Shown piece after piece: positions 27,566-37,717 of a stretch of 64,000 bases of DNA (the stretch's first letter is position 1; the number at the start of each line of letters is the position of its first letter). The stretch spans positions 62,001 to 126,000 of the forward strand of contig JAAVLQ010000002.1 of the NCBI GenBank assembly GCA_012103075.1, read 5' to 3'. The DNA comes from Brucella cytisi. GTDB lineage: Bacteria; Pseudomonadota; Alphaproteobacteria; Rhizobiales; Rhizobiaceae. Made by a program: the position numbers and the translations under genes. The notes under the pieces are model-generated. The model was not told where the DNA came from, did not search any database, and saw only the letters and a program-made list of their open reading frames with translations.

Positions 27566-28537
27566 TTAAATCATAATCTGATGTTTTGTGTTTCTGAAAT
27601 GTCTGCGATAGATTGCAGGGGACACAGAGAATGTTTTCGCGAACTGAAGCCTGAATGAAACCGTTGAGCCAAAGCCTGCCATACTGGCGATATTCTCGAC
27701 TGAACAATCGCCGGTTTCCAGCAAGCGCTGCGCAACGGAAAGCCGCTGATTGAGCAGCCATTGGACAAGGGTTGTCCCTGTTTTCTGGCGGAAATGGCGC
27801 GTGAAACTGCGGCGGCTCATATTAGCCCGATTGGCGAGAACGTCGACGGTGATGGTCTCATTCAGATGTGCCAGTGCCCAATCCATTGCATTGGATAGAC
27901 CGTCGGTTCGAATTAAATCCGATTTAGGCATCTCAATATACTGGGACTGCCCACCATGACGATACGGCGCGACGACCAGTCTTCGAGCAACACGATTGGC
28001 AATTTCTGCACCCTGATCCTTCCGCAGTATGTGAAGGCAACAATCAATGGCAGCGGCTGTCCCGGCCGAAGTGATGATGTCTCCTTCATCCGAATAAAGA
28101 GCATCTGCATCGAGGCGGACATCTGGATAGGCCTTTTGGAAGTCATCAGCCCAAGCCCAATGTGTAGAGACAGTTCTTTTTTTTTCGAGAAGACCTGCAT
28201 AAGCCAGAACGAATGTCCCGAGGCAAAGTCCCACAATTCTGGCACCGCGTGCTTTCGCTTCTACCAAGGCATCAATCAATGCCTTCTGGGGAATGTCATC
28301 GGGAGCGCTCGGGGAAGGTATGATCACAGTGTCAGCCTGCTCCACGGCCGATAAATCGTATCTCACGTCGATGTTAAATCCGGAAAGCGTTCTTATCGGA
28401 CCGATGCGTTCGGCACATACATGCAAATTGTATCGCGGGGTGCTGAGCTTCAACAGGTCGTCGCTAAACACGATCCCCGGTACTGATAGATGAAAGGGGC
28501 TTATTCCGTCATAGGCCAAAACAGCTATGGTGTGCAT
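27566..28537 (-). CDS. GlxA-like regulator: DJ-1/PfpI domain with AraC helix-turn-helix
   Basis: An intact 323-residue regulator. The first 190 residues form a class-I glutamine-amidotransferase/DJ-1-like domain (VGLCLGTFVLAYAGLL with the conserved Cys, then STHWAWADDFQKAYP). The C-terminal 110 residues are an AraC double helix-turn-helix (VDVLANRANMSRRSFTRHF, VENIASMAGFGSTVSFRLQF). ATG 28537 gives the family start MHTIAVLAYDG. It diverges from the isochorismatase gene, the likely target. Confidence 0.9.
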   Translation of the reverse strand: MHTIAVLAYDGISPFHLSVPGIVFSDDLLKLSTPRYNLHVCAERIGPIRTLSGFNIDVRYDLSAVEQADTVIIPSPSAPDDIPQKALIDALVEAKARGARIVGLCLGTFVLAYAGLLEKKRTVSTHWAWADDFQKAYPDVRLDADALYSDEGDIITSAGTAAAIDCCLHILRKDQGAEIANRVARRLVVAPYRHGGQSQYIEMPKSDLIRTDGLSNAMDWALAHLNETITVDVLANRANMSRRSFTRHFRQKTGTTLVQWLLNQRLSVAQRLLETGDCSVENIASMAGFGSTVSFRLQFAKTFSVSPAIYRRHFRNTKHQIMI

Positions 28538-28650
28538 TGTCGGGTTCCATCGTCCGTTTGGCCCAATGTTAGCATATATTGTCCGATGAGCCACTTTTAA
28601 GTCGATCAAAACTGGGCGAAGCAACTGCATCTGTTGATCAAGAGGACTTT

Positions 28651-29265
28651 ATGATGGAAAATCCAACGATACGGGTAATTGCCGGCGCTCCTGAAACTTC
28701 AAAGGTCGTCCCGTCAACGACCGCTCTCCTTGTGATTGATTTTCAGGAGGAATATTTCAGCGGCCGACTACCCATCCCGAATGGTGTAGCAGCGCTAGAG
28801 AATGCGAAGCTCCTGATTGAAAAAGCGGACCACGCCGGAATGTCCGTTTTTCACGTCCAGCACGTTGCACCTTCAGGGTCTCCCATTTTTGCCGAAGATG
28901 GGGAAACGGTCGCTTTTCGTCGCGATATCACCCCGGCGGGCCACCACGCCGTCATCAGGAAATCTGAGGTTAGTGTATTTCAAGGCACCGATATTGATGC
29001 CCAGCTCAAGGCCGCCGGTGCAACGACCCTGATTATTACCGGGTTGATGACACATGCTTGTGTTGCAGGCGCAGCAAGGGATGCGGCTCCGCTCGGTTAC
29101 CACGTTATTGTCGCAGCCGACGCCAGCGCCACGCGAGACCTGTCTAATTATCAAGGCATCGTTATTCCCCATGAACAGTTGCACCAGTCTGCACTCGTAT
29201 CATTGGAAGATACCTTTGCTGAAGTGCGCAGCACGGCAGAAATACTAGGCTACTTCGCGGTCTGA
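28651..29265 (+). CDS. Isochorismatase-family cysteine hydrolase
   Basis: An intact protein of about 204 residues. The catalytic triad is visible as Asp in LLVIDFQ, Lys in VIRKSEVS and Cys in MTHACVAGAARDA. Members hydrolyse isochorismate, nicotinamide, N-carbamoyl compounds and similar; the substrate is not evident. ATG 28651 follows a GAGGAC box; an in-frame earlier codon at 28579 lies in the region expected to be promoter. It is divergent from the GlxA-like regulator and has a terminator-like hairpin downstream. Confidence 0.88.
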   Translation: MMENPTIRVIAGAPETSKVVPSTTALLVIDFQEEYFSGRLPIPNGVAALENAKLLIEKADHAGMSVFHVQHVAPSGSPIFAEDGETVAFRRDITPAGHHAVIRKSEVSVFQGTDIDAQLKAAGATTLIITGLMTHACVAGAARDAAPLGYHVIVAADASATRDLSNYQGIVIPHEQLHQSALVSLEDTFAEVRSTAEILGYFAV

Positions 29266-29358
29266 TATGGAAATGATCGTGTGTCTCCGCAAATGATTGA
29301 AGCGGTCGATTGGTAGGGTTGGGTAGTGTCCGTTTTACCCTTCAGTCGCTAACCATTC

Positions 29359-29391
29359 CAAAGCCTGCCCAATTGAAGCGGGCGGGCTTTG
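29359..29391 (+). terminator. Terminator-like hairpin after the isochorismatase gene
   Basis: A 12-bp stem, CAAAGCCTGCCC and GGGCGGGCTTTG (one G-T pair), with a 9-base loop, followed by a T-containing stretch. It lies about 95 bases after the isochorismatase stop. The rest of the 364-base gap to the SDR gene holds nothing else I can support. Confidence 0.7.
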
Positions 29392-29629
29392 TCTGTCTCC
29401 TGAGGTCGACACGTCAGAGAAAAAGACGGACAGCAAGGGACTTTGTACCTCTCCGACTGGAGTGCGCTTTCATGTTTGAAATTAATGTATCAATCACACA
29501 CTTCTCAAAGCGGTCGTTCCATCGATCAAGCTTTCAACGTCCGTGAAGGGTCTGGGAGTGGACTGGCGGGTTCCGGTTGCAACTCTATGATAAGCAGAAC
29601 TTCGTTATGTGCAGCAACTAACCCGGGAA

Positions 29630-30370
29630 ATGTCAATGCAAGGCAGGAAAATCGTTATTACAGGAGCTGGCCGAGGTCTTGGTCGAGCTCTCTCAATCGC
29701 GGCTGCGTCATATGGGGCCATTCCGATACTTCTTGGACGCTCTGCAGACATGTTGCTGGAAGTAGTTGACGTCATTACTGGTAACGGCGGGCCGAAAATC
29801 GATTGTTTTGTCTGCGACCTTTCCGAACCCCAATCCATCCTCAACGCGGGGAACCAGATCGCGGCGTTGCATCCCGATATCGACATATTAATCAACAACG
29901 GCGCGCACTTCACATCAGGATCACTGGAAAATCACACCGACGAGCAGATCATGTCCGTGGTGAATTCGGCAGTCACGGGCACCATGATTCTGACGCGACG
30001 GCTAATACCTTTATTGAAGGCTCGAAAGCGCGCAGATATCCATAACATCGTTTCGATGTCCGGTTTGCCGTACGCGAGGTTTGTCGGAGCCTCGCTTCCT
30101 TTCAGGGCAGCGAAAGCAGCACAAGATGGTTTCACGCAAGGGCTGGTCGAGGAAATGGCAGGAACTTCCGTCCGCATCACGTCGATCTATCCGGGCCTCA
30201 TTGAGGACGTTTCACCGACCACGGCGGAATGGCACAGAACACGTAGGGCAGACGAAGGCATAACGAATAGGGAGGTGGTGGAAACGATTTTCTACGCACT
30301 TTCCGCACCTGCAAACGTGTCGCTACGACAAATCATTATCGAGCGCACCCGCTCAGACTTTCTCTTGTAG
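29630..30370 (+). CDS. Short-chain dehydrogenase/reductase lacking the catalytic Tyr
   Basis: About 246 residues with the SDR Rossmann motif ITGAGRGLGRAL at the N-terminus and the NNGA turn (ILINNGAHFTSG). The catalytic Ser is present in IVSMSG, but the YxxxK motif reads LPFRAAKAAQDGF, with Phe where the catalytic Tyr normally stands, while the Lys is kept. The frame is intact across this site. It may be non-catalytic, use another acid, or reflect a base change. Start 29630 or 29636. It converges with the LysR gene. Confidence 0.85.
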   Translation: MSMQGRKIVITGAGRGLGRALSIAAASYGAIPILLGRSADMLLEVVDVITGNGGPKIDCFVCDLSEPQSILNAGNQIAALHPDIDILINNGAHFTSGSLENHTDEQIMSVVNSAVTGTMILTRRLIPLLKARKRADIHNIVSMSGLPYARFVGASLPFRAAKAAQDGFTQGLVEEMAGTSVRITSIYPGLIEDVSPTTAEWHRTRRADEGITNREVVETIFYALSAPANVSLRQIIIERTRSDFLL

Positions 30371-30427
30371 CTTGCTTACCTGCTCACTTGCAATTTTCCC
30401 GTCTCAACTTTCAGGAGTTGTTTGAAC

Positions 30428-31334
30428 CTAAGAGATCATTGAAACCTCTTTGACAAGCCAGTCGCGGAAGAGCTGCAACGCCGGATTAGAGGCAATGTTT
30501 TCGTGGCTGCATATAAACTTGTAGGATTCCACTTCGGGCTCGAAATATCGCTCGGACACGATACAGAGGCTTCCGCGCTGCACGTCGTTTTCGACCAGAG
30601 GTCGATGAGAAAAACCAATGCCCTGTCCGGAACGAGCAGCCGCCAACAGTGTGTGCTGATCGTCAAAAAAAAGGTTTGAATTGGCGGTTAAATCATCAAA
30701 TCCGTGGTGGGATATCCATCTTTTCCAGTCGTTTACGTCCCGATAATGCAAGCGAGGAATGTCAGGAGTTATGAGAAGATCTTCTGGATTTTTCACGTTG
30801 GCCAGAAGTGATGGGCTGCAGACAGGTACCAGTTTTTCTTTAAGAATTTCGATGTTGTACATGCCTGCGGGCGGATGCAGACAATACTTGATCTGTGCGT
30901 CTTCTCTATCCTGAGCGATGGAATCTACATCGAGATTATTCAGGTGGAGTTGGATACCGGATTCTTCTTTAAGAAGCCAGCAATCCTGCTTGCTATCACT
31001 TCCATTGCAAAAAGGGGCCGGCCCGAACCCGCAGAATTTGGGTCTTGTTGTCCTGTCCGATCAGCGTCGTAACCGCGCCGATTTCATCAAATGCCCGAGC
31101 ACAAACCTCCAGCAGCAGCGCACCTTCTGCGGTAACGGATACACCGCGCGAGCCGCGAATAAGCAATTGACAACCCAAAGCCTGTTCCAGAAGCTTGATT
31201 TGATGACTCACGGCGCCTTGGCTGACTGCAAGCTCTTCCGCAGCGGCAGTGAAGCTTTGACAATGCGAAACCGCTTCAAAAGCCCTTAAGGCTCTCAAGC
31301 TTGGGAGTTTTCGTCGTTTCGCCCTTAAAGTCAT
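30428..31334 (-). CDS. LysR-family transcriptional regulator, GcvA-like (frameshifted)
   Basis: About 302 residues. The N-terminal winged helix (LRAFEAVSHCQSFTAAAEELAVSQGAVSHQIKLLEQALG) is typical of LysR proteins, and the C-terminal effector domain continues as LHLNNLDVDSIAQDRED, LVPVCSPSLLANVK and GQGIGFSHRPLVENDVQ. The halves lie in different frames with the switch near 31005. Start 31334 (MTLRAKRRKLPSLRAL) fits the family. It is divergent from the amino-acid binding-protein gene at 31517, a plausible target, and convergent with the SDR. Confidence 0.85.
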
Positions 31335-31516
31335 ATCATTATGAATTTTTCTAATACCATTGAATAGATCTTTTGCATTGATCGACCCTCGGCACAAGCA
31401 TAATCGTCAATAAACAAAAATGCCCTTGGGTGTCTGAGCTCATCTGGTCCTGATCACGGACGGCAGTGCATGTCTGTGATGTACTGGGCAAGGGCGTATA
31501 AAAGGAGAACGAAAAC

Positions 31517-32315
31517 GTGCTTAAGCAAGCTAAAATGGGAATTATTGCGGCTCTTGTCGCGGTATGCGGTACCCTTCCAGCCCATGCTGAGGAAATCCGA
31601 ATGGGAGCCGAAGGTGCCTATGCCCCTTTCAATTACACGGACCCGAGCGGGCAGCTCAAAGGCTTTGATATCGATGTCGGCAATGCGATCTGTGAAAAAA
31701 ACTGAAAGCTGATTGCGTATGGAGCGCCAACGAGTGGAGCGGGATTATTCCGGCGCTTCAGTCAAAGAAGTTCGACATCATGGCTTCTTCGATGGCTATT
31801 ACTGAATCGCGTATGCAGCAGGTCAACTTCTCCGATCCGTATTACTACAACACCATGCGGTTTGTTGCTTTGAAGGAGCTCGGCCTGAAGGACGTAACGC
31901 CGGAAAGCGCCAAGGGCAAGGTCATAGGCACCCAGACTGGCTCCATCGCAGTCGATGCTTTGCAGCGCTTTTTCCCGGATAATATGAGGTAAAGCTCTAT
32001 CCCACACTGGAAGAAGCCTTCCCGGATATCGAGAACGGTCGCATTGACCTCTTGCTTGAATCCAAGTTCGCGCTCAGCGACTGGATTAAGAAGGGTGCAG
32101 ATTGCTGCGAATTTGTCGGCAGCGAGTTCCTTCTAGATGGAACTCTTGGTGCCGGAATGGCCTTCCGCAAGGATGACGAAGAACTGCGCACGCGTGTCAA
32201 CAAGGCGCTAGCAGAGATCATCCGGGACGGTAGCTATGACAAGATCAGTGCCAAGTACTTTGATTTCGACATCAGGGAAAAGCCGAAATTCGCGAGCGAA
32301 ATCTTCGCGAAGTAG
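31517..32315 (+). CDS. Polar amino acid ABC transporter substrate-binding protein (frameshifted)
   Basis: A periplasmic type-3 solute-binding protein of about 266 residues. It has a signal peptide ending PAHAEE, the start IRMGAEGAYAPFNYTDPSGQLKGFDIDVG, then SGIIPALQSKKFDIMASSMAIT and VIGTQTGSIAVDAL, a set typical of lysine/arginine/ornithine or histidine binders. Frame shifts lie near 31703 and 31990. No permease or ATPase gene follows, so it must share a membrane part encoded elsewhere. It precedes the M81 peptidase, racemase-like and GNAT genes. Confidence 0.87.
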
Positions 32316-32338
32316 TTCGCTCCCACCCTCGCATACAG

Positions 32339-32389
32339 AGTGCCTGATTTGAGACACCACATCAGATCAGGTGCTCACTGCGTGTGAGC
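32339..32389 (+). terminator. Hairpins between binding-protein and M81 peptidase genes
   Basis: Two adjacent inverted repeats: AGTGCCTGAT with ATCAGGTGCT, and GCTCAC (32373-32378) with GTGAGC (32384-32389), the second sharing bases with the first. They lie in the 145-base gap after the binding-protein stop and may protect or end its transcript. Confidence 0.45.
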
Positions 32390-32460
32390 ATAATCTGGCC
32401 TCAGCCATTTCGTTTCGACCAACCCAGACTGGTCTTTGCTGACAAAAGAAAGGTCGATCC

Positions 32461-33964
32461 GTGTCCTATCGTGTTGCGATCATAGAACTCATCAATGAAA
32501 GTAATACTTTCACGCAAAATCGCACGAGCATCAGTGATTTTCGGGCGTCGCATTATTTCAAGGGCGATGAGATTCCAGCCAATTTCCGAGGTACAGGCTC
32601 TGAGGTCGGTGGCGCGATAAAGGTCGCGGATGAAAAAGGCTGGACGCCTGTTTACATCACCGCAGCCCATGCGGAACCGAACGGACCAGTGCTTGAAACT
32701 GCGCGTCAGGAAATCACGGGCGAGTGCCTGCGGCGGCTGAAGGAAGCCGGGCCTTTTGACGGCATATTTGTTGCTCTGCATGGTGCCATGGTGACGGAGA
32801 CGGATCAGGATGGCGACAGCCAGTTCCTGCGAAAATCCGGTCCGCGGTTGGTTATGATGTCCCCATTGCCATCACCCTAGACCTTCACGCGAATATTTTT
32901 GATGAACTGGCTGATCTGGCGCAGGTCGCCGTTTCATTCCGTACCTATCCTCATATCGACATGAATGAGGTTGGCGTTGAAGCATGTTCGTTGCTGGATC
33001 GGGCGATGAGGGGCGAAATCGAACCTGCGCTGGCCATCGCGCGCCCACCAATGCTGCTCGGTTGCGACGACGGTCGCACAACGGATAACGGCCCGATGTG
33101 CCGCTTGCTTGAAAGTGCCGGTCGTGAGATGCAGCAACCGGGTATTTTGAACGTTGCGATCAATGCGGGGTTTACCGATGCGGACGTCTGGGCAGCTGGA
33201 CCCAGTGTCATCGTAACCTTCGATCATAAAAGTGTCGATCAGCAAACCGCTTGTGATGTTGCGGGCAAGATGTGCGATGAAATCTGGTCCTATAAGGATC
33301 AATGGTCGCAGCCTATGCCTCTCGATGAATGTATCCGGCAATTGAAAGAGGCTCGGAGTGCTGAAGGCACGATTGTCGTCGCTGATTTCTCCGACAATCC
33401 CGGTTCGGGCGCTTATAGCGATTGCACTGCGCTCATTGCTGCGATGCTTCAGGCCGGTGTGACCAATGCCGCCGCAGGTGCGCTCTCGACCCTGAAGCGG
33501 TGACGGAGATTGCAGCCAAGGCGATAGGCGAGACTGTTACGGTGACGATTGGCGGCAAATCCGATCCATCTGTCGGTGGCGGTCCTTTGACTGTGACAGG
33601 CCGTGTCATGTCGGTCAGCGACGGTACCTTCGTCTTTGAGGGGCCGATGTTTACAGGTTTGCCCGGAACAACCGGAAAAGCCGTTTGCCTGCGCGTCGAG
33701 GGGATCGATATCATGATCGTGTCGGAACGCATGCAAATGCTGGATCAGAACATTTTCCGGATCGTCGGCATCGAGCCTAAGGAAAAATCCGTTCTGGCGG
33801 TCAAATCAATGCAGCATTTCAAAGGGGCGTTCGGCCCAATTGCAGTACAGATCATTGTTACAGATGCTGGCGGTTTGAGCTCACCGGATCTGTCGAGACG
33901 GATCTACGCTCGACTGCGGCGTCCGGTTTTCCCTCTGGATACACTGCCGGATCAGCATCAGTAA
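32461..33964 (+). CDS. M81-family metallopeptidase, MlrC/microcystinase-like (frameshifted)
   Basis: About 501 residues of the M81 (MlrC, DUF1485) family of zinc peptidases acting on small or cyclic peptides. Conserved pieces include ELINESNTFT, GIFVALHGAMVTE, ITLDLHANIFDEL and FRTYPHIDM with likely metal ligands, then DFSDNPGSGAYSDCTALI and a C-terminal domain with GGKSDPSVGGGPL. Frame shifts lie near 32845 and 33490. It stands between an amino-acid binding protein and an amino-acid racemase-like enzyme, which suggests breakdown of unusual peptides, perhaps with D-amino acids. Confidence 0.88.
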
Positions 33965-34101
33965 GCGCGCTGACGAAACTATTGGACTTTTGACAGCGAA
34001 CAGGGAATTTAATTCGGTCGAGGGGGACAATTAGGATGACGCCTCGTCACCAAGGAACTCTGGACCAGACCGATCATTTGTACTCACGGATGGAGTATCC
34101 G

Positions 34102-35234
34102 ATGCACGCAGCGCCAATTTTCACCGGGTTAAAGATCGAGGCGGCTGAAATACGGGTCATACGTTTGCCGCTGCTCGTGCCTTTCGTGATTTCCACGGGA
34201 ACAATGACCGAAAAGATCATTCCGATCCTCACTCTGCGGGCTGAAGGCACGGAAGGCTATGCCGAGGGCGTGATGGATCCGTTGCCGGATTATCTGGAGG
34301 AAACCATCTCCGGTTCGCTCTCTTTCCTGCGCGACGTCCTGCTGCCGCAAATCGTTGGGAAACGCTTCGCCGGTCCGGCGGACCTTTCCGCAATTCTTGA
34401 TCCGTGGCGCGGACATAGAATGAGCAAGGCCATGGTCGAAATGGCCGTGTGGGACCTGTGGGCGAAAGCACTGAACCTGCCATTGAGCGTTGCGCTTGGT
34501 GGCGTTCGCGATGCTATCGATGTGGGGGGTCAGCCTTGGCATTGCCGATATTCCAACGACGATTGACCGGGTCGCGGCCTCGCTTGATGCCGGTTACAAG
34601 CGCGTTAAGCTGAAGATCAAGCGCGGTCATGATCTCACTATGATTCAGGCGGTGCGCGAGCGTTTCCCGGAAGCCAAGCTGACGGTTGATGCCAATACAG
34701 ACTATCGGCTTTCCGACCTGCCGCTTCTCAAGGCCATGGATGCTTTCGCACTCGATTATATCGAACAGCCGCTGGCTTTCGACGACATTACCGATCACGT
34801 TCATGTACAGGAAAAGCTGCTGACCGCCATCTGCCCGGATGAGAGCATCCGGTCTTCGGTGGATGCGCGCAAGGCGCTTGTCGCAAGAGCTTGCCGTGTC
34901 ATCAATATCAAGGTGGGTCGCGTCGGTGGACACAGTGCTTCACGCGCTATTCACGATGTCTGCGCAGCCTTCGATGTGCCTGTATGGTGCGGCGGGATGC
35001 TTGAGGCAGGCATTGGTAGGGCGCATAATATTCACCTGTCCACATTGCCGAATTTCACGAAGCCGGGGATACATCGTCCGCCAGCCGCTACTTCCCGCGC
35101 GATATTGTCAACGAGCCGCTGGAAGCCGAAAATGGCCGAATGGCCGTTCCCAAGAACGGTCCGGTATCGGTGTGACCTTGGACCATGTATTTCTCGATAC
35201 GGTCACCAGCCATCGCGAGGATTTCGTCGCATGA
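34102..35234 (+). CDS. Enolase-superfamily enzyme, OSBS/N-succinylamino acid racemase-like (frameshifted)
   Basis: About 377 residues of the MLE subgroup. Key residues are KLKIKRGHD (KxK acid/base pair), VDANTDY, YIEQPL and PDESI for Mg2+, and INIKVGRVGG with the second catalytic Lys, the arrangement of o-succinylbenzoate synthase/N-succinylamino acid racemase enzymes. Shifts lie near 34530, 35070 and 35160. Start 34102 has a GGAG box; 34036 and 34090 are alternatives. The stop overlaps the start of a GNAT gene, matching known racemase-GNAT pairs that convert D- to L-amino acids through N-succinyl derivatives. Confidence 0.85.
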
Positions 35235-35934
35235 GCGAAATATTGGTCCGCGAGCTCGCCTCTCGATGAGATGAAAGATTCGGAGATCGTGCAGCGGCTG
35301 GTGTGGGGGAGAGGACGATCCTGTCGATGCCTCAGACCTATTGCTTGCGATCCAGCACGAAGGTGGCCTTGTCGCCGGAGCGTTCGATGGCGGGAAGATG
35401 ATAGGTTTCATTTTTGGTTTCCCAAGTGCAGCGCAGGGCGTTCAGCATTCTCACCGTCTGGCAGTTCTTCCAGAAGCAAGAGGCTTGAAACTTGGCGCGC
35501 GGATGAAGTGGTTCCAGCGCGATTGGTGTCTTGCGAGAGGCATTACTCATGTGCGCTGGACCTATGATCCGATCCGGGCGGTCAATGCCAGTCTTAACAT
35601 TGCGAGCCTCGGGGCTACATCGTCCATTTATCATATCGACTATTACGGCCCTATGGTCGGCATCAATTCCGGTTTGCCTTCGGACAGGATCGTGGCTGAC
35701 TGGCAATTGGACGATCTGCGTGTGGAAGCTCGATCTCAAGGCCAGAAATTTGAGTTTCCCGCAGATGCTCAACGTGTGCAAATACCGGGCGACATCGATC
35801 ACCTGCTTGCAACTGATCCGGCGGCGGCGATACATGCCGGGTTGTTGCTTCGCGAACAGCTGCTGACTGCCTTCGATGAAGGTAAGCGTATTGTCGGCTT
35901 CGACCCGCAGACCACGACGTATTTATTGGTTTAA
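35231..35934 (+). CDS. GNAT-family acyltransferase, COG3375-like (frameshifted)
   Basis: About 234 residues resembling the COG3375 GNAT proteins that accompany N-succinylamino acid racemases. The CoA-binding part reads HRLAVLPEARGLKLGARMKWFQR, followed by ITHVRWTYDPIRAVNASLNI and the conserved SIYHIDYYGPM. The N-terminus (MSEILVRELAS) is in another frame, with shifts near 35265 and 35320. It starts on the stop of the racemase-like gene. A role as succinyl- or acetyl-CoA:amino acid N-acyltransferase is inferred from this pairing. Confidence 0.8.
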
Positions 35935-36216
35935 AGCCGATCGCTGAAATTACAAGCAAGCCGGATGCGCTATCCATTCGTTGGTACAGCCGTTTGACCA
36001 TCAATCTGTCATCTGCGCTGACAGCCGGCGAGCCCTGATTCATGTTGTAGCGTGGCTGATTTCAGCTGGGTTCTTCGGTTCGCTAGACCGCAGGCCCGGT
36101 CAAGCAACCGTAAATGACCTTGACCGTGTAGACAGTGATCGTTCACAAGGTGACGGATCAATAGCAGCTCATGGAGTTTCTCCAAGAGGTTCTGGCCAAG
36201 GCTAATGGAAATAATC

Positions 36217-37625
36217 ATGCATGAAATCATCTGCCCGCATTGCAACAAGGCATTTAAGATCGATGAGACGGGCTATGCCGATATCCTGAAGCAGGTGCGT
36301 GACAGTGATTTCGAGAAGCAGCTGCATGAGCGCTTGGAGTTGGCTGATCAGGACAAGCGTAACGCTGTTGAGCTTGCACAGGCTAAAGTTGCCAATGAAT
36401 TGCAGAAGACTGCTGCAGCCAAGGATTCTGAAATCCGGGAACTGAGGGCAAGACTTGAATCCAGTGAAGTCGCGCAGAAACTCGCAGTGGCTGAGGCGTT
36501 GAGTGCTGTCGAAAAACAACGCGATACTCTTTTGCATGAGCTTGAGAAAGCCAGACGGGAGCAGGAGGCTGCATCAAAACTGGCCGAGGCGAAGCTTACT
36601 GCTGAACTACAGAAGGCAGCCACCACTAAAGACGTGGAGATCCAGAGCCTGAAGGCCGGCTCGATGCCGGGGAGCTTTCACAGAAGCTCGCTGTCACCGA
36701 AGCCGTCAATACAGTTGAGAAAGAGCGTGACGAACTGAAGAACGGGCTTGCTCGAATTACGCTCGAAAAACAGCTTGCTGAAACTGCACTTAGGGACAAG
36801 TACGAAACGCAGCTAAAGGATCGCAACGACGCAATCGAGCGTCTGAGGGATATGAAAGCGAAACTATCGACAAAAATGATCGGTGAGACGCTGGAACAGC
36901 ACTGCGCAATCGAGTTTGACCGCATTCGTGCCACCGCTTTCCCGCGCGCTTATTTTGAGAAGGATAACGACGCGCGCAACGGTAGCAAGGGCGACTTTAT
37001 CTTCCGCGACATTGACGATGCAGGTTCTGAAATCGTCTCGATCATGTTCGAGATGAAGAACGAAAATGACGAGACGGCTACCAAGAAGAAGAACGAAGAC
37101 TTTTTCAAAGAGTTAGACAAGGACCGGAGCGCGAAAGGCTGCGAATACGCCGTGCTGGTCTCGTTGCTTGAGCCTGAGAGTGAGCTTTATAACACCGGGA
37201 TCATTGATGTATCCCACCGTTATCCAAAAATGTACGTCGTCCGACCGCAGTTTTTCATCCCAATCATCACGCTGCTGCGCAATGCGGCGATGAACTCGCT
37301 CCAATACAAGAAAGAGCTAGCGCTGGTGAAGGCGCAAAACGTCGACATAACAAACTTCGAATCCCAGCTTGATGACTTTAAAGCCGCATTCGGGCGCAAC
37401 TGGCGTCTGGCTTCAGATGGCTTTGAGGAGGCAGTCAAACGCATCGACGAAGCCATCAAGGATCTGGAGAAAACGAAGGAAGCGCTTCACAAGTCTGCCA
37501 ATAACTTGCGGCTTGCAAACGACAAGGCGGAGGACCTGACGGTCAAACGGCTCACGCGCGGTAACCCGACGATGGCTATCAAGTTTGCCGAACTCAAGCA
37601 GAACGGCATGCCTGATAATGAATGA
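36217..37625 (+). CDS. DUF2130 family protein with long coiled coil (frameshifted)
   Basis: About 470 residues. The N-terminus has a CPHC motif ([13 protein letters not shown]), then about 180 residues of heptad-rich coiled coil containing repeated units such as [14 protein letters not shown]. The C-terminal DUF2130 domain has [16 protein letters not shown] and a Lys-rich [14 protein letters not shown] segment, which recalls nuclease-type folds (D-x-n-E-x-K). The frame shifts near 36655 within the coiled coil. Start 36217 puts the CPHC motif at the N-terminus. The function is unknown; a DNA-related role is conjecture. Confidence 0.82.
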
Positions 37626-37717
37626 GCAAGTAAGCAGATTTTGGTGAACCGCTACCTATTCTCCCATAGCGTCAACCGATGCATAACCACCATCCGATGT
37701 CGGGAAATTGGGAAAAC

